A model generated the notes under the pieces. That model was not told the DNA's origin. It searched no databases and was given only the letters and a program-made list of their open reading frames with translations. A DNA stretch of 64,000 bases, from NCBI GenBank assembly GCA_964244295.1, contig CAXTIG010000015.1, positions 60,173 through 124,172 on the forward strand, in the 5' to 3' direction. How positions within the stretch are numbered: position 1 is the stretch's first letter; every line of letters starts with the position of its first letter. Shown piece after piece: positions 8,082 through 16,215 of the stretch. The translations under genes were made by a program, and so were the position numbers. The DNA comes from JAJAZB01 sp964244295. GTDB taxonomy: Bacteria > Bacteroidota > Bacteroidia > Cytophagales > Spirosomataceae.

Positions 8082-11000
8082 TCATTTCCCGCCCTGGTGC
8101 CCCTCCTCCTCCCACCCCTCCACGTCCTCGCAATGCCACATCCGCTGGCGACGGAGCACGGGGCGCTGCACGGGCTGGCCTCCTGCTTTGGCAAGGAGCA
8201 TTTTCTGGATGATTCGGGCGCGTTCGCGGTCGAGGGCTTCGATTTTTTTGGCATCATCTTCCCGGGAAAAATAGATGGCCCCGTCGATGATGGTGTATTC
8301 CGGGCGGGCGTAAATACTCAGGGGGTGGTTGTTCCAAAGCACCACGTCGGCGTCTTTGCCAACCCGCATACTGCCTAGTCGGGCGTCGAGGTGCATGAGT
8401 TTGGCCGGGTTGAGCGTCACCATTTTCCAGGCGTCTTCTTCGGGAATACCGCCGTATTCCACCGATTTGGCGGCTTCCTGGTTGAGGCGGCGGGCCATTT
8501 CGGCGTCGTCGGAGTTGATGCTCACCAGCACACCCACGCGGTGCATCAGCGCCGGGTTGTAAGGAATAGCATCTTTTACCTCCATTTTGTACGACCACCA
8601 GTCGGAAAACGAACTGCCCCCGGCCCCGTGCTTGAGCATTTTGTCGGCCAGTTTGTAGCCTTCCAGAATGTGCGTAAACGTGTTGATGCGGAAGCCAAAC
8701 CGCTCGGCCACTTTCATCAGCATATTAATTTCGCTCTGCACGTAGCTGTGGCAAGTGATAAAGCGCTTGCTGTTCAGAATCTCGACCAGCGCGTCGAGTT
8801 CGAGGTCGCGGCGGGGCGGTACGGCGTTGGTTTTTTCTTTGTTCGGCAGCGCCTCGTACTTTTTCCAATCCCCTTCGTAGGCCCGCGCCCGGGTGAAGGC
8901 ATCGACCATCACCTGCTCCACGCCCATGCGGCTGATGGGGTAGCGCGGGTTGGGGCCGAGTTGCGCGCTTTTGCGGGTCACGTTTTCGCCGAGTGCGAAT
9001 TTAATGAAGGGGTCAGCCCCCTTGATTTTGAGTTCTTCGGGTGCTTCGCCCCACTTTAGTTTGATGATGGCGCTCTGCCCGCCGATGCTGTTGGCCGAGC
9101 CGTGGAGGAGTTGCGACGACGTAACCCCGCCCGCGAGTTGGCGGTAAATGTTCACGTCCTCCGAATTAATCACGTCGCTTTGCCGCACTTCCGCCACGAC
9201 CGATTGTCCGGCTTCGTTGACCGAAAGCAGGCCAATGTGCGAGTGTTCGTCGAAAATACCGTTGGTGAGGTGCTTGCCGGTACCGTCGAGCACGCGGGCG
9301 TTGGGGGCGCTCAGGTTTTTGCCCACGCGGGCAATTTTACCGTTCTGGAGCAACACGTCGGTGGCGGTCAGAATACCTTCTTTTTCGTTGGTCCAGACGG
9401 TCGCGTTTTTCACCAGAATCGTCTCGGCTTTGGGTTTTTGTTCGTTACCCAAGCCGACGAAGGGGTACATGATTTTGCCCAGTTCCAGGGCGGGTTTGGC
9501 CGAATCGGGCCGGGCCGGGGGTTCTTTAAATTCTGTCCACGTGGCCGTCCACTTCAGGGGCGTTCCGTCGGGGCGCAGGCCCTCGCCCTTCAGGGTTTTA
9601 GCGTCGTCGGTCAGGTACCCGCTCAGGCGCGTCTCGCCCGGTGTACGGCGGTCGAGCGGAAAGGTGAGCGTGACGAGGGTGTTGATTCGGGAAAATTTAA
9701 CCGGAATCTTCGTCGTGTCGTTGAGCAGCACCAGGGCTTCGGGTTGGGCGGCTTTGCCCGTCAAATTCAACTTCAGGTTCTGCGACGTGCCCAGATTCAG
9801 GGTGTACGTACCCCGCACATCGGCCAGGGCGATGTCGGTCACGACGTGCCGGTGGCCTTTTACCCAGGTTTCAAACAGCACGTTATCAGCTTTGAACAAA
9901 TTTCCCGACGTAATCAGAAAATTGGCCAGCGAACCGGGCCGCAGGCTACCGACACTCCCCTCCATTTTCAGCAGTTGGGCGGGTACGGTGGTGAGGGCGG
10001 CCAGGGCGGTATTTTCGGGTAACCCGTACTCGATGGCTTTGCGCAAATTGGGCCAAAAATCCTTTTTTTCTCTCAACCCGGCCCCCGTCAGGGCGAAGGG
10101 AATCCCCGCTTTGGCCAGCAACCCGGCATTGGCGGGGGCCATTTCCCAGTGCTTGAGGTCAGTCAGGTTCACGGCCAGGGCGTCGTAGGGGTCTTCCACG
10201 TCGTAGGTCTGCGGAAAATTGAGGGGCACGACGAGCGAAGCGCCCGTGGCTTTCACTTCGTCGATTCGCTGGTATTCATCACCGATGCCTTTGATGATAA
10301 ACTGGGTCATGAACTCATCGCCGAGGTGGTCGGCCCGCAGAACGCCGAGTTTGTCGCCCGCTTCAAAAATCTGGGGCAGGCCCTGAATGTGGTTGAAGTG
10401 GTCGAGCGAAAGGTTGTATTCGGTTTTATTCTGGGCGCGTTTGTACCAGTTGGCATCGTAAAAAGTCTGGCGAAGCAGGGCCACGCTGCCCATCATCGAG
10501 GTGGGATAATCCTGGGTGCTGCTGCCCCGATCGAACGAGTAGTGGGCCGCCACTTTGCCTTTCACGATGGCATCATGCTCTTTGCCGTCGAGGAGGTTGA
10601 CCAGCACCGAGGTGCCCCGCACAATGCCGTCGGGTACGTGACTCAGCACCGCTGCGAAGCCCATTTTGCGGAGTTCATCGGCGGCTTTGGGATTGACGGC
10701 AAACACCTCCGTCGCGTCCACTTCCGGCTGAATGGCCTGGTTCCAGTGAAAGGCCCCTTTCTTGGTCGATTCGGCCTGCGAACGCCCAAACGACCGCTCG
10801 CCGCGCTTCACTTCGGGCAGGCCGTAGTCGGAATAAATATCGAGCAGGGCCGGGTAAATCCGTTTGCCTTTCAGGTCGGTGACGACGGCTCCGGGGGGAA
10901 TTTTCACGTCACGACCCGCCGCCTGCACGAAGGCCCCGCGCACGAGCAGGGTGGCGTTTTCCAGGGTGGTTTGCGGGTCCACGATCACGGTGGCGTTAGT

Positions 11001-11141
11001 GAAGGCGTAGGTGATGCCGCTGCGGTCGTCGGCCACGTCGTTGCGGGGTAGGGTAATGGTTTGGGCCTGGGCCAACGGGCCGAGCCAGGCCCAGCCCATC
11101 GTCGCACCTGTCAGCAAGAGCGCGCGTAAACGGTTTTTCAT
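8082..11141 (-). CDS. Tandem two-domain amidohydrolase-family secreted protein
   Basis: 1019 residues with a signal peptide (MKNRLRALLLTGATMGWAWL). Two amidohydrolase-like halves are fused. The first has GKRIYPALLDIYSDYGL, without an HxH motif. The second has NGIFDEHSHIGLL with HSH intact, plus later THILEG, SINSDDAEMARR and the terminal GSMRVGKDADVVLW. The C-terminal half therefore looks catalytic and the N-terminal half degenerate. Substrates of such secreted amidohydrolases in Bacteroidota are mostly unknown; peptidase or cyclic-amide hydrolase activity is possible. It precedes the 429-residue degenerate relative by 268 bases. Confidence 0.88.
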   Translation of the reverse strand: MKNRLRALLLTGATMGWAWLGPLAQAQTITLPRNDVADDRSGITYAFTNATVIVDPQTTLENATLLVRGAFVQAAGRDVKIPPGAVVTDLKGKRIYPALLDIYSDYGLPEVKRGERSFGRSQAESTKKGAFHWNQAIQPEVDATEVFAVNPKAADELRKMGFAAVLSHVPDGIVRGTSVLVNLLDGKEHDAIVKGKVAAHYSFDRGSSTQDYPTSMMGSVALLRQTFYDANWYKRAQNKTEYNLSLDHFNHIQGLPQIFEAGDKLGVLRADHLGDEFMTQFIIKGIGDEYQRIDEVKATGASLVVPLNFPQTYDVEDPYDALAVNLTDLKHWEMAPANAGLLAKAGIPFALTGAGLREKKDFWPNLRKAIEYGLPENTALAALTTVPAQLLKMEGSVGSLRPGSLANFLITSGNLFKADNVLFETWVKGHRHVVTDIALADVRGTYTLNLGTSQNLKLNLTGKAAQPEALVLLNDTTKIPVKFSRINTLVTLTFPLDRRTPGETRLSGYLTDDAKTLKGEGLRPDGTPLKWTATWTEFKEPPARPDSAKPALELGKIMYPFVGLGNEQKPKAETILVKNATVWTNEKEGILTATDVLLQNGKIARVGKNLSAPNARVLDGTGKHLTNGIFDEHSHIGLLSVNEAGQSVVAEVRQSDVINSEDVNIYRQLAGGVTSSQLLHGSANSIGGQSAIIKLKWGEAPEELKIKGADPFIKFALGENVTRKSAQLGPNPRYPISRMGVEQVMVDAFTRARAYEGDWKKYEALPNKEKTNAVPPRRDLELDALVEILNSKRFITCHSYVQSEINMLMKVAERFGFRINTFTHILEGYKLADKMLKHGAGGSSFSDWWSYKMEVKDAIPYNPALMHRVGVLVSINSDDAEMARRLNQEAAKSVEYGGIPEEDAWKMVTLNPAKLMHLDARLGSMRVGKDADVVLWNNHPLSIYARPEYTIIDGAIYFSREDDAKKIEALDRERARIIQKMLLAKAGGQPVQRPVLRRQRMWHCEDVEGWEEEGHQGGK

Positions 11142-11334
11142 GCGAGTGGAAATCGGTTTTGGGGAACTAAACAAAGGGCTGAAAATACGGGGAAAACGGT
11201 CAAAATTCCGCGTGGGGGCGGCGAAAGGCCCCGAATCAGCGACAGAATGGTTTTTTCGTCAATACCCAACTCAATGAATAGACTACCCGAAAAGTAGTAC
11301 CTTGCCCCTGCATTCCGACCACCTGACCCGACCC

Positions 11335-13377
11335 ATGAAACGACTACGCATCCACTGGCTGGGCGTATTTCTGCTGATGGCCCTGCCCGGGCGCAGTGTT
11401 CCTGCTGATTCCTACATCACCCTCCACCGCCATTTCCTGACCCGGCTCAACCCGGCTCCCACGCTTTCGGCCGACTCGCAGCGAGTGCGCAGCTACTTCG
11501 AACTCACCCGACTTTACATCGAAAAAGCCGACGCTTACTCCGGAGCCGATGGCTCGTTCGATTCGGCCCGGTATTTCAACCAGCAACACCTCGCCCTGGC
11601 CTACCGCCGCAAGTGGCTGCTCGAAGAAGCCGAAGCGCTGACGTTCCGCGCAAAAATCGCCCACCTGCGCCTCGATTACATCGAATCCTACCAGGCCGCG
11701 CTGCGGGCCTTGTCGATTTTTGCCCGATTCCCGGCCGGCCGGTGCCGCAACCTGTACGAATGCCTGCACCGCATGGGGCGCATTCATTTCAAAACCCTTG
11801 AAGACTACCCCGCTGCCCTGACGTACTTCGGACGGGCGCTGGCCGTAGCGCCCAGCCAGCAGCAGCGCTCGTTTACGCTCCGGCAACTGGGGACGTGTTA
11901 CGGAAAACTGGGTAAACCCGACGACGCCCGGCGGTATTACGAGCACTCGCTGGCGCTGGCCCGCAGCCCTTACGACCGGGGAATGTGTCTGAATTTTCTG
12001 GGCGAAGCCGCCCGCACGGCGGGTGATACGACGCGGGCCATCGAGTTGTTTAACGCCGCCCTCCGGGCCGACGACCACACCATCGTGCATTCTTCGGCGC
12101 TGAATTACCTGGCCGATACGTACTGGCAACTCCACCAACCGCAGCGGGCGCTGTACTACGCCACGCTGGCGCTCAAACCTGCCTCCCACGAAACCAATAA
12201 CCTCAGCGACCGGGCCGAGGCGTTCCGGTTGCTCTACCTCACCCACCGTCACCTGGGGCAGTCGGCGGCGGCGTTACGCTACCACGAATTGTACCTTGCC
12301 ACCCGCGATAGCCTCCCCAACCGCGACGGGATGAAACAGTATTTTTCCCTGAAAATCAAGCAGCAGGAGGAGGAACGGCGCGAGCGGGAGGAGGCCTTTC
12401 AACGCGAACTCCAACAACAACGTCAAACCCGCAACCTGACCGGGGCCGTAGCGGGCTTGTTTTTTCTGCTTGGACTGACGCTCTTGGTCGGCTACCGGGT
12501 GCAGCGGCGGAAAAACGCTAAAATTTCCCGCCAGGCGACAGAAATTAGTGTTCAAAACGAAACCATTCTCGACGTACAGCGTCAGTTGTCGAAGGCCAAT
12601 CAGCAACTCCGGCAGGTGAATCTTGCATTGGAAGATAAAATCATCGAGCGGACCGCCGAATTGCTGCGGGCCAACCAGGCGCTGCTCCAAAAAAACGACG
12701 AGATTCAGGATGCCCTGGTGAAAGGACAGACTCTTGAACGCAAACGGGTCGCCGCCGAATTGCACGATAACCTCGGCGGGCTGCTTTCGGCCGCGCAGAT
12801 GAGCATAAAAATTCTGAACCCGGCGCAGTTGCTTCCCCGCGAACAGCAGGTGTATCAGAATGCCCTCCAACTCATTTCCGAGGCGTACCAGGAAGTCCGG
12901 TTGATTTCGCATAACCTCCTGCCCGAAGAACTAGAAAAAGTGGGCTTGGCCGAAAACCTGCGACGGTTGGTGGATAAACTCAACCTGAGCCACTACGTGC
13001 GGTTCAGCCTCGACGCCAGCGGACTGACCCGTCGGCTCGGCAAAACCACCGAGTTTCACCTCTACAACATCGCGCTGGAATTGACCAATAACGTCCTCAA
13101 ACACGCCGGTGCTACGGAAGCCAGCCTCTCGTTTGAGCGCACCGGCGACGAATTAACCCTGATCGTTACCGACAACGGACGGGGAATCCAACCGGGAACG
13201 ACGACGGCCTTCGGAAAAAAAGGCGAGGGCATGGGGCTGAACAACATCCGCTCCCGCGCGGAGAGCATCGGGGCGATGCTGGACGTGGATTCAGAACCGG
13301 GCGAGGGGACGACCTTCCGCCTGCGGATCCCGCTCAATTCCGATTCTCAAAAAGTAAAAACCGGGAATGGGGGCTGA
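11335..13377 (+). CDS. TPR-containing sensor histidine kinase
   Basis: 680 residues: a signal peptide, a periplasmic region of TPR-like helices (about 90-330), one membrane segment (369-389), a coiled coil (about 395-465), then a HisKA_3-type dimerisation domain with the phospho-acceptor His477 (AELHDNLGG) and a C-terminal HATPase. The N-box reads ELTNNVLKHAGAT, and DNGRGI follows. This is the NarL/DegS-type kinase architecture common in Bacteroidota. No response regulator is adjacent, so its partner must be elsewhere. The ATG at 11335 is preferred because it begins the signal peptide. Confidence 0.92.
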   Translation: MKRLRIHWLGVFLLMALPGRSVPADSYITLHRHFLTRLNPAPTLSADSQRVRSYFELTRLYIEKADAYSGADGSFDSARYFNQQHLALAYRRKWLLEEAEALTFRAKIAHLRLDYIESYQAALRALSIFARFPAGRCRNLYECLHRMGRIHFKTLEDYPAALTYFGRALAVAPSQQQRSFTLRQLGTCYGKLGKPDDARRYYEHSLALARSPYDRGMCLNFLGEAARTAGDTTRAIELFNAALRADDHTIVHSSALNYLADTYWQLHQPQRALYYATLALKPASHETNNLSDRAEAFRLLYLTHRHLGQSAAALRYHELYLATRDSLPNRDGMKQYFSLKIKQQEEERREREEAFQRELQQQRQTRNLTGAVAGLFFLLGLTLLVGYRVQRRKNAKISRQATEISVQNETILDVQRQLSKANQQLRQVNLALEDKIIERTAELLRANQALLQKNDEIQDALVKGQTLERKRVAAELHDNLGGLLSAAQMSIKILNPAQLLPREQQVYQNALQLISEAYQEVRLISHNLLPEELEKVGLAENLRRLVDKLNLSHYVRFSLDASGLTRRLGKTTEFHLYNIALELTNNVLKHAGATEASLSFERTGDELTLIVTDNGRGIQPGTTTAFGKKGEGMGLNNIRSRAESIGAMLDVDSEPGEGTTFRLRIPLNSDSQKVKTGNGG

Positions 13378-13437
13378 GGCTCAAGGTTTCACAAAGAAGG
13401 GATTTAGCATTTAAAAAAAGGGGCAGTTCCACTATGG

Positions 13438-13541
13438 TTGTCATCCCGACGTAGGAGGGATCTCGTTGGAGTACCAAACCGCTGGCTACCGGCAATCGAC
13501 TCGGTAGTCTGACAAGATCCCTCCTACGTCGGGATGACAAC
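13438..13541. repeat. TGTCATCCCGAC palindromic element
   Basis: The arms gttgtcatcccgacgtagg and cctacgtcgggatgacaac extend into gagggatct/agatccctc. They enclose about 50 bases. Related elements are at 6451, 22610 and 50704. It lies in the gap between convergent genes. Confidence 0.85.
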
Positions 13542-13584
13542 CTCTTTTTTCCTAAAAACTAAATTCCTAAACCGGCTCAAAAAC

Positions 13585-13619
13585 AAAAACCCAGTCCGAA
13601 ATAATCGGATTGGGTTTTT
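13585..13619 (-). terminator. Rho-independent terminator of sufB
   Basis: A 15-bp stem (aaaaacccagtccga / tcggattgggttttt, one wobble pair) with a five-base loop and flanking A and T runs lies 33 bases beyond the sufB stop. It is symmetrical and could also stop transcription from the histidine kinase side. Confidence 0.8.
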
Positions 13620-13651
13620 AAAAAATCGTAACTCGTACGTCTTAAATCAAC

Positions 13652-15121
13652 CTATCCCACACTCCCTTCCAGCGAAATAGCAAGCAGTTTCTGGGCTTCG
13701 ACGGCAAATTCCATCGGCAACTGGTTGAGTACTTCCTTGGCGTAGCCGTTGACGATGAGCGCCACGGCGGCTTCGGTGCTGATGCCCCGCTGGTTGCAGT
13801 AAAAAAGCTGGTCTTCGCCAATTTTTGAGGTCGTGGCCTCGTGCTCGACGGTGGCCGTGTTATTGCCTACTTCGATGTACGGGAAGGTGTGCGCCCCGCA
13901 GCGGTCGCCGAGGAGCAGGGAATCACACTGCGAGAAATTGCGGGCGTTGTCGGCGCGTTTCATCACCTCGACCAACCCCCGGTAGGAATTCTGCGAACGC
14001 CCCGCCGAAATCCCCTTCGAGACAATCCTCGACTTCGTGTTTTTGCCGATGTGAATCATCTTCGTGCCCGTATCCGCCTGCTGGTAGTTGTTGGTCACGG
14101 CCACCGAGTAAAACTCGCCGATGGAATGGTCGCCCTTCAGAATCACCGAGGGGTACTTCCAGGTGATGGCCGAGCCGGTTTCCACCTGGGTCCAGGAAAT
14201 TTTGGAATTCGCGCCGTCGCAGATTCCCCGCTTGGTCACGAAGTTGTAAATCCCGCCGCGCCCTTCCTTGTCGCCGGGGTACCAGTTCTGCACGGTCGAG
14301 TACTTGATGCTGGCGTCGGCGTGGGCCACGAGTTCCACCACGGCGGCGTGGAGTTGGTTTTCGTCGCGCATCGGGGCAGTGCAGCCTTCGAGGTAGCTCA
14401 CGTAACTACCCGCGTCGGCCACGATGAGCGTGCGCTCAAACTGCCCCGTGCCCGCCGCGTTGATGCGGAAGTAGGTGGAAAGCTCCATCGGGCAACGCAC
14501 GCCTTTCGGAATGTAACAAAACGAGCCGTCGGAAAACACCGCCGAGTTGAGGGCCGCGAAGTAATTGTCTTTGGGCGGCACCACCGAGCCGAGGTATTTC
14601 TTGACTAAATCGGGATGTTCCTGCACGGCCTCGGACATCGAGCAGAAAATGATGCCAAGTTTAGCGAGGTCTTTTTTAAACGTTGTCGCCACCGAAACCG
14701 AGTCGATCACGGCATCCACCGCCACCCCGGAGAGCGACACCCCCGCCAGGCGTTCCTGTTCTTTTAACGAAATGCCCAGCTTCTCAAACGTCGCCCGGAG
14801 TTCGGGGTCGATGTCGTCGAGGCTGTCCACGGCGATTTTCTGCTTGGGGGCGGAATAATATTTAATGGCCTGATAATCAATCTTCGGGTACTTGACGTTG
14901 GGCCAGTGCGGCTCGGTCATGGTTTCCCAATGCCGGAAGGCCTTCAAGCGCCACTCCAGCATCCAGGCAGGTTCAGCTTTTTTTGCGGAAATAAACCGGA
15001 CAATGTCTTCACTCAGGCCCGCCGGGGCCTCGTCGGTCTCGAAGAAGGTTTCAAACCCGTATTTATATTCTGAATTGGTAAGTTCTTCTAACAGGTCAAC
15101 GTCCTTGCTTTGGTTGCTCAT
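13652..15121 (-). CDS. sufB: Fe-S cluster assembly protein SufB
   Basis: 489 residues, the usual SufB length. It forms the scaffold with SufC and SufD on which [4Fe-4S] clusters are built in the cytosol. Recognisable blocks: KKDLAKLGIIFCSMSEAVQE, PKGVRCPMELSTYFRIN, LIVADAGSYVSYLEGCTAPM and the C-terminal VEHEATTSKIGEDQLFYC. The ATG at 15121 is supported by a TATTTTTG promoter box at 15139-15146, which excludes the upstream GTG. No sufC, sufD or sufS follows; a terminator comes directly after, so the gene appears monocistronic here, which is less usual. An Lrp/AsnC regulator lies upstream. Confidence 0.96.
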   Translation of the reverse strand: MSNQSKDVDLLEELTNSEYKYGFETFFETDEAPAGLSEDIVRFISAKKAEPAWMLEWRLKAFRHWETMTEPHWPNVKYPKIDYQAIKYYSAPKQKIAVDSLDDIDPELRATFEKLGISLKEQERLAGVSLSGVAVDAVIDSVSVATTFKKDLAKLGIIFCSMSEAVQEHPDLVKKYLGSVVPPKDNYFAALNSAVFSDGSFCYIPKGVRCPMELSTYFRINAAGTGQFERTLIVADAGSYVSYLEGCTAPMRDENQLHAAVVELVAHADASIKYSTVQNWYPGDKEGRGGIYNFVTKRGICDGANSKISWTQVETGSAITWKYPSVILKGDHSIGEFYSVAVTNNYQQADTGTKMIHIGKNTKSRIVSKGISAGRSQNSYRGLVEVMKRADNARNFSQCDSLLLGDRCGAHTFPYIEVGNNTATVEHEATTSKIGEDQLFYCNQRGISTEAAVALIVNGYAKEVLNQLPMEFAVEAQKLLAISLEGSVG

Positions 15122-15138
15122 CAGTTGGGTATTTAGCA

Positions 15139-15146
15139 CAAAAATA
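15139..15146 (-). promoter_or_regulatory. sufB promoter -7 box
   Basis: TATTTTTG on the minus strand matches the Bacteroidota TAnnTTTG box exactly. It places the transcription start about 10-15 bases before the sufB ATG. I see no clear -33 box. Confidence 0.6.
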
Positions 15147-15206
15147 GAACAATTCCCGCCCGCATAGGTTCGTTGGCGGGGGAAGATTTTAGGCGGTGCG
15201 TGCCCC

Positions 15207-15683
15207 TCAACCCGCCGTCACCCCAAACGGCACGGGCCGGTTGAAGCGTTCCTCCAGCGAAATAAAGGTCTCCGTCCGCTGAATGCCCGCCACTTTCTGA
15301 ATCTTATCGTGCAGGACTTCCCGCAGGTGCGTCGTGTCGCGGCACACGATGCGGGCAAAAATGCTGTAATTGCCGGTGGTGTAGTTGATGCTGACGATTT
15401 CAGGGATTTGTTCCAGTTGCGCGGCCACGTCGTCGTAAAGCGAACTTTTATCGAGGTAAATACCCAGGAAGGCGCTGATGTCCCAGCCGAGGCGGGTGTG
15501 GTCGATGGTGAGCGAGGAGCCTTTCACAATGCCCATTTGCTCCATTTTTTTCATCCGCACGTGAACCGTCCCGCCCGAAACAAAGATCCGCTTGCCGATT
15601 TCGGTGTAGGGCATGGTGGCATCCTGCATGAGTAGCGTCAGTATTTTGATGTCGACGTTATCAATTTCTGAATTTTTTTCCAT
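15207..15683 (-). CDS. Lrp/AsnC family transcriptional regulator
   Basis: 158 residues: an N-terminal winged helix (about 6-60) with the recognition region YTEIGKRIFVSGGTVHVRMK, then an RAM/AsnC ligand-binding domain (about 75-150) with GIYLDKSSLYDDVAAQLEQI and GNYSIFARIVCRD. Lrp/AsnC proteins form octamers and respond to amino acids or other small effectors. It is divided from sufB by 85 bases on the same strand and has its own promoter, so joint function is possible but not shown. The C-terminal tail is divergent. Confidence 0.92.
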   Translation of the reverse strand: MEKNSEIDNVDIKILTLLMQDATMPYTEIGKRIFVSGGTVHVRMKKMEQMGIVKGSSLTIDHTRLGWDISAFLGIYLDKSSLYDDVAAQLEQIPEIVSINYTTGNYSIFARIVCRDTTHLREVLHDKIQKVAGIQRTETFISLEERFNRPVPFGVTAG

Positions 15684-15714
15684 CGGGAGGCCGGTTGAAT
15701 TGTGAATCAGCTAA

Positions 15715-15743
15715 CAAATATAGTCCTTCATTTTAAATTCAAT
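15715..15743 (-). promoter_or_regulatory. Promoter of the Lrp/AsnC gene
   Basis: The minus strand has TATATTTG (15715-15722), an exact TAnnTTTG box. ATTG lies 17 bases further upstream (15740-15743) as a possible -33 element. The start codon is about 32 bases downstream. Confidence 0.6.
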
Positions 15744-15769
15744 AAATTTTCTAAAATCTTCCTGCAAGA

Positions 15770-15801
15770 TTTGCAATGAAATGCCCAGCCTGCTACTTTT
15801 G
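15770..15801 (+). promoter_or_regulatory. Promoter of the tRNA-like RNA gene
   Basis: TTTG at 15770-15773 and TACTTTTG at 15794-15801, 20 bases apart, form a full Bacteroidota-type promoter. The predicted transcription start is near 15807. No open reading frame begins downstream; instead the tRNA-like sequence starts at 15834. Confidence 0.75.
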
Positions 15802-15806
15802 ACCCA

Positions 15807-16094
15807 TCAAACGTTCTTTGATGCCAGCCAACTTGTAGGGTGATGAAATTTGGCAGCCATGCCCTCCTGTCTCGGGGGTGGGGAATCAGGGATAAACACA
15901 GCATAATGGGTTGACCACTAAATCAGTTCTGTGCTGCGGCTAACCGCCTCGTGGAGGTTCGAGTCCTTCTCCTACAGCAAAAAATAAATTTGGGGGTTTC
16001 CCGACAATGCCTTAGTTTTATTTGGTTTTTAGTTTGTTGATGAAGTGTAATTGTGACACGCCAGAGGCTTTGCTTCTTGCGTGTTTTTCTTTTT
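15807..16094 (+). ncRNA. Unidentified RNA gene with tRNA-like fold
   Basis: Bounded by a good promoter and a strong terminator, giving a transcript of about 285 bases. Within it, 15834-15977 shows a 7-bp acceptor stem (TGTAGGG with TCCTACA, last pair G-U). It also has a leucine-type D-arm (TGATGAAATTTGGCAGCCAT), a type II variable arm (GCGG-CTAA-CCGC) and a T-arm with loop TTCGAGT. The 'anticodon' hairpin CCCTC-CTGTCTC-GGGGG has a pyrimidine at position 37. About 50 extra bases follow it, including a CACAG/CTGTG hairpin. It is therefore not a standard tRNA. It does not show tmRNA hallmarks either: the body is too short and I see no tag frame ending in ALAA. Function unknown. Confidence 0.6.
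16056..16094 (+). terminator. Terminator of the tRNA-like RNA gene
   Basis: The stem ACACGC/GCGTGT is extended internally by AGAGGC/GCTTCT (one wobble) and followed by a T-rich tract (TTTTCTTTTT). It lies upstream of the DUF819 gene start and so isolates the RNA gene from it. Confidence 0.8.
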
Positions 16095-16215
16095 AGCCCT
16101 GCCAATTGGCCGGGAAGCGGTAGGTTTGTTCCCGAAACCGGTTCAAGTCTGGCTGATTCAGTCAGGGAAAGCACCCCCTCCTGTAACCCGGCGCGGCTGG
16201 TTTGCTCTACCCACC

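Noticed and set aside
9102..11051. Long plus-strand frames opposite the 1019-residue amidohydrolase gene
   Set aside because: Shadows; the minus strand carries the signal peptide and metal motif.
15834..15977. Ordinary leucine or aspartate tRNA
   Set aside because: Anticodon loop CTGTCTC would give GUC in a type II tRNA with a pyrimidine at 37 and about 50 unexplained bases; reported as a tRNA-like RNA instead.
15807..16094. tmRNA (ssrA)
   Set aside because: No tag reading frame ending in ALAA, no typical 5' GGGG..TGA...ATTCGAC sequence, and the tRNA-like 3' half is only 144 bases from the 5' half.
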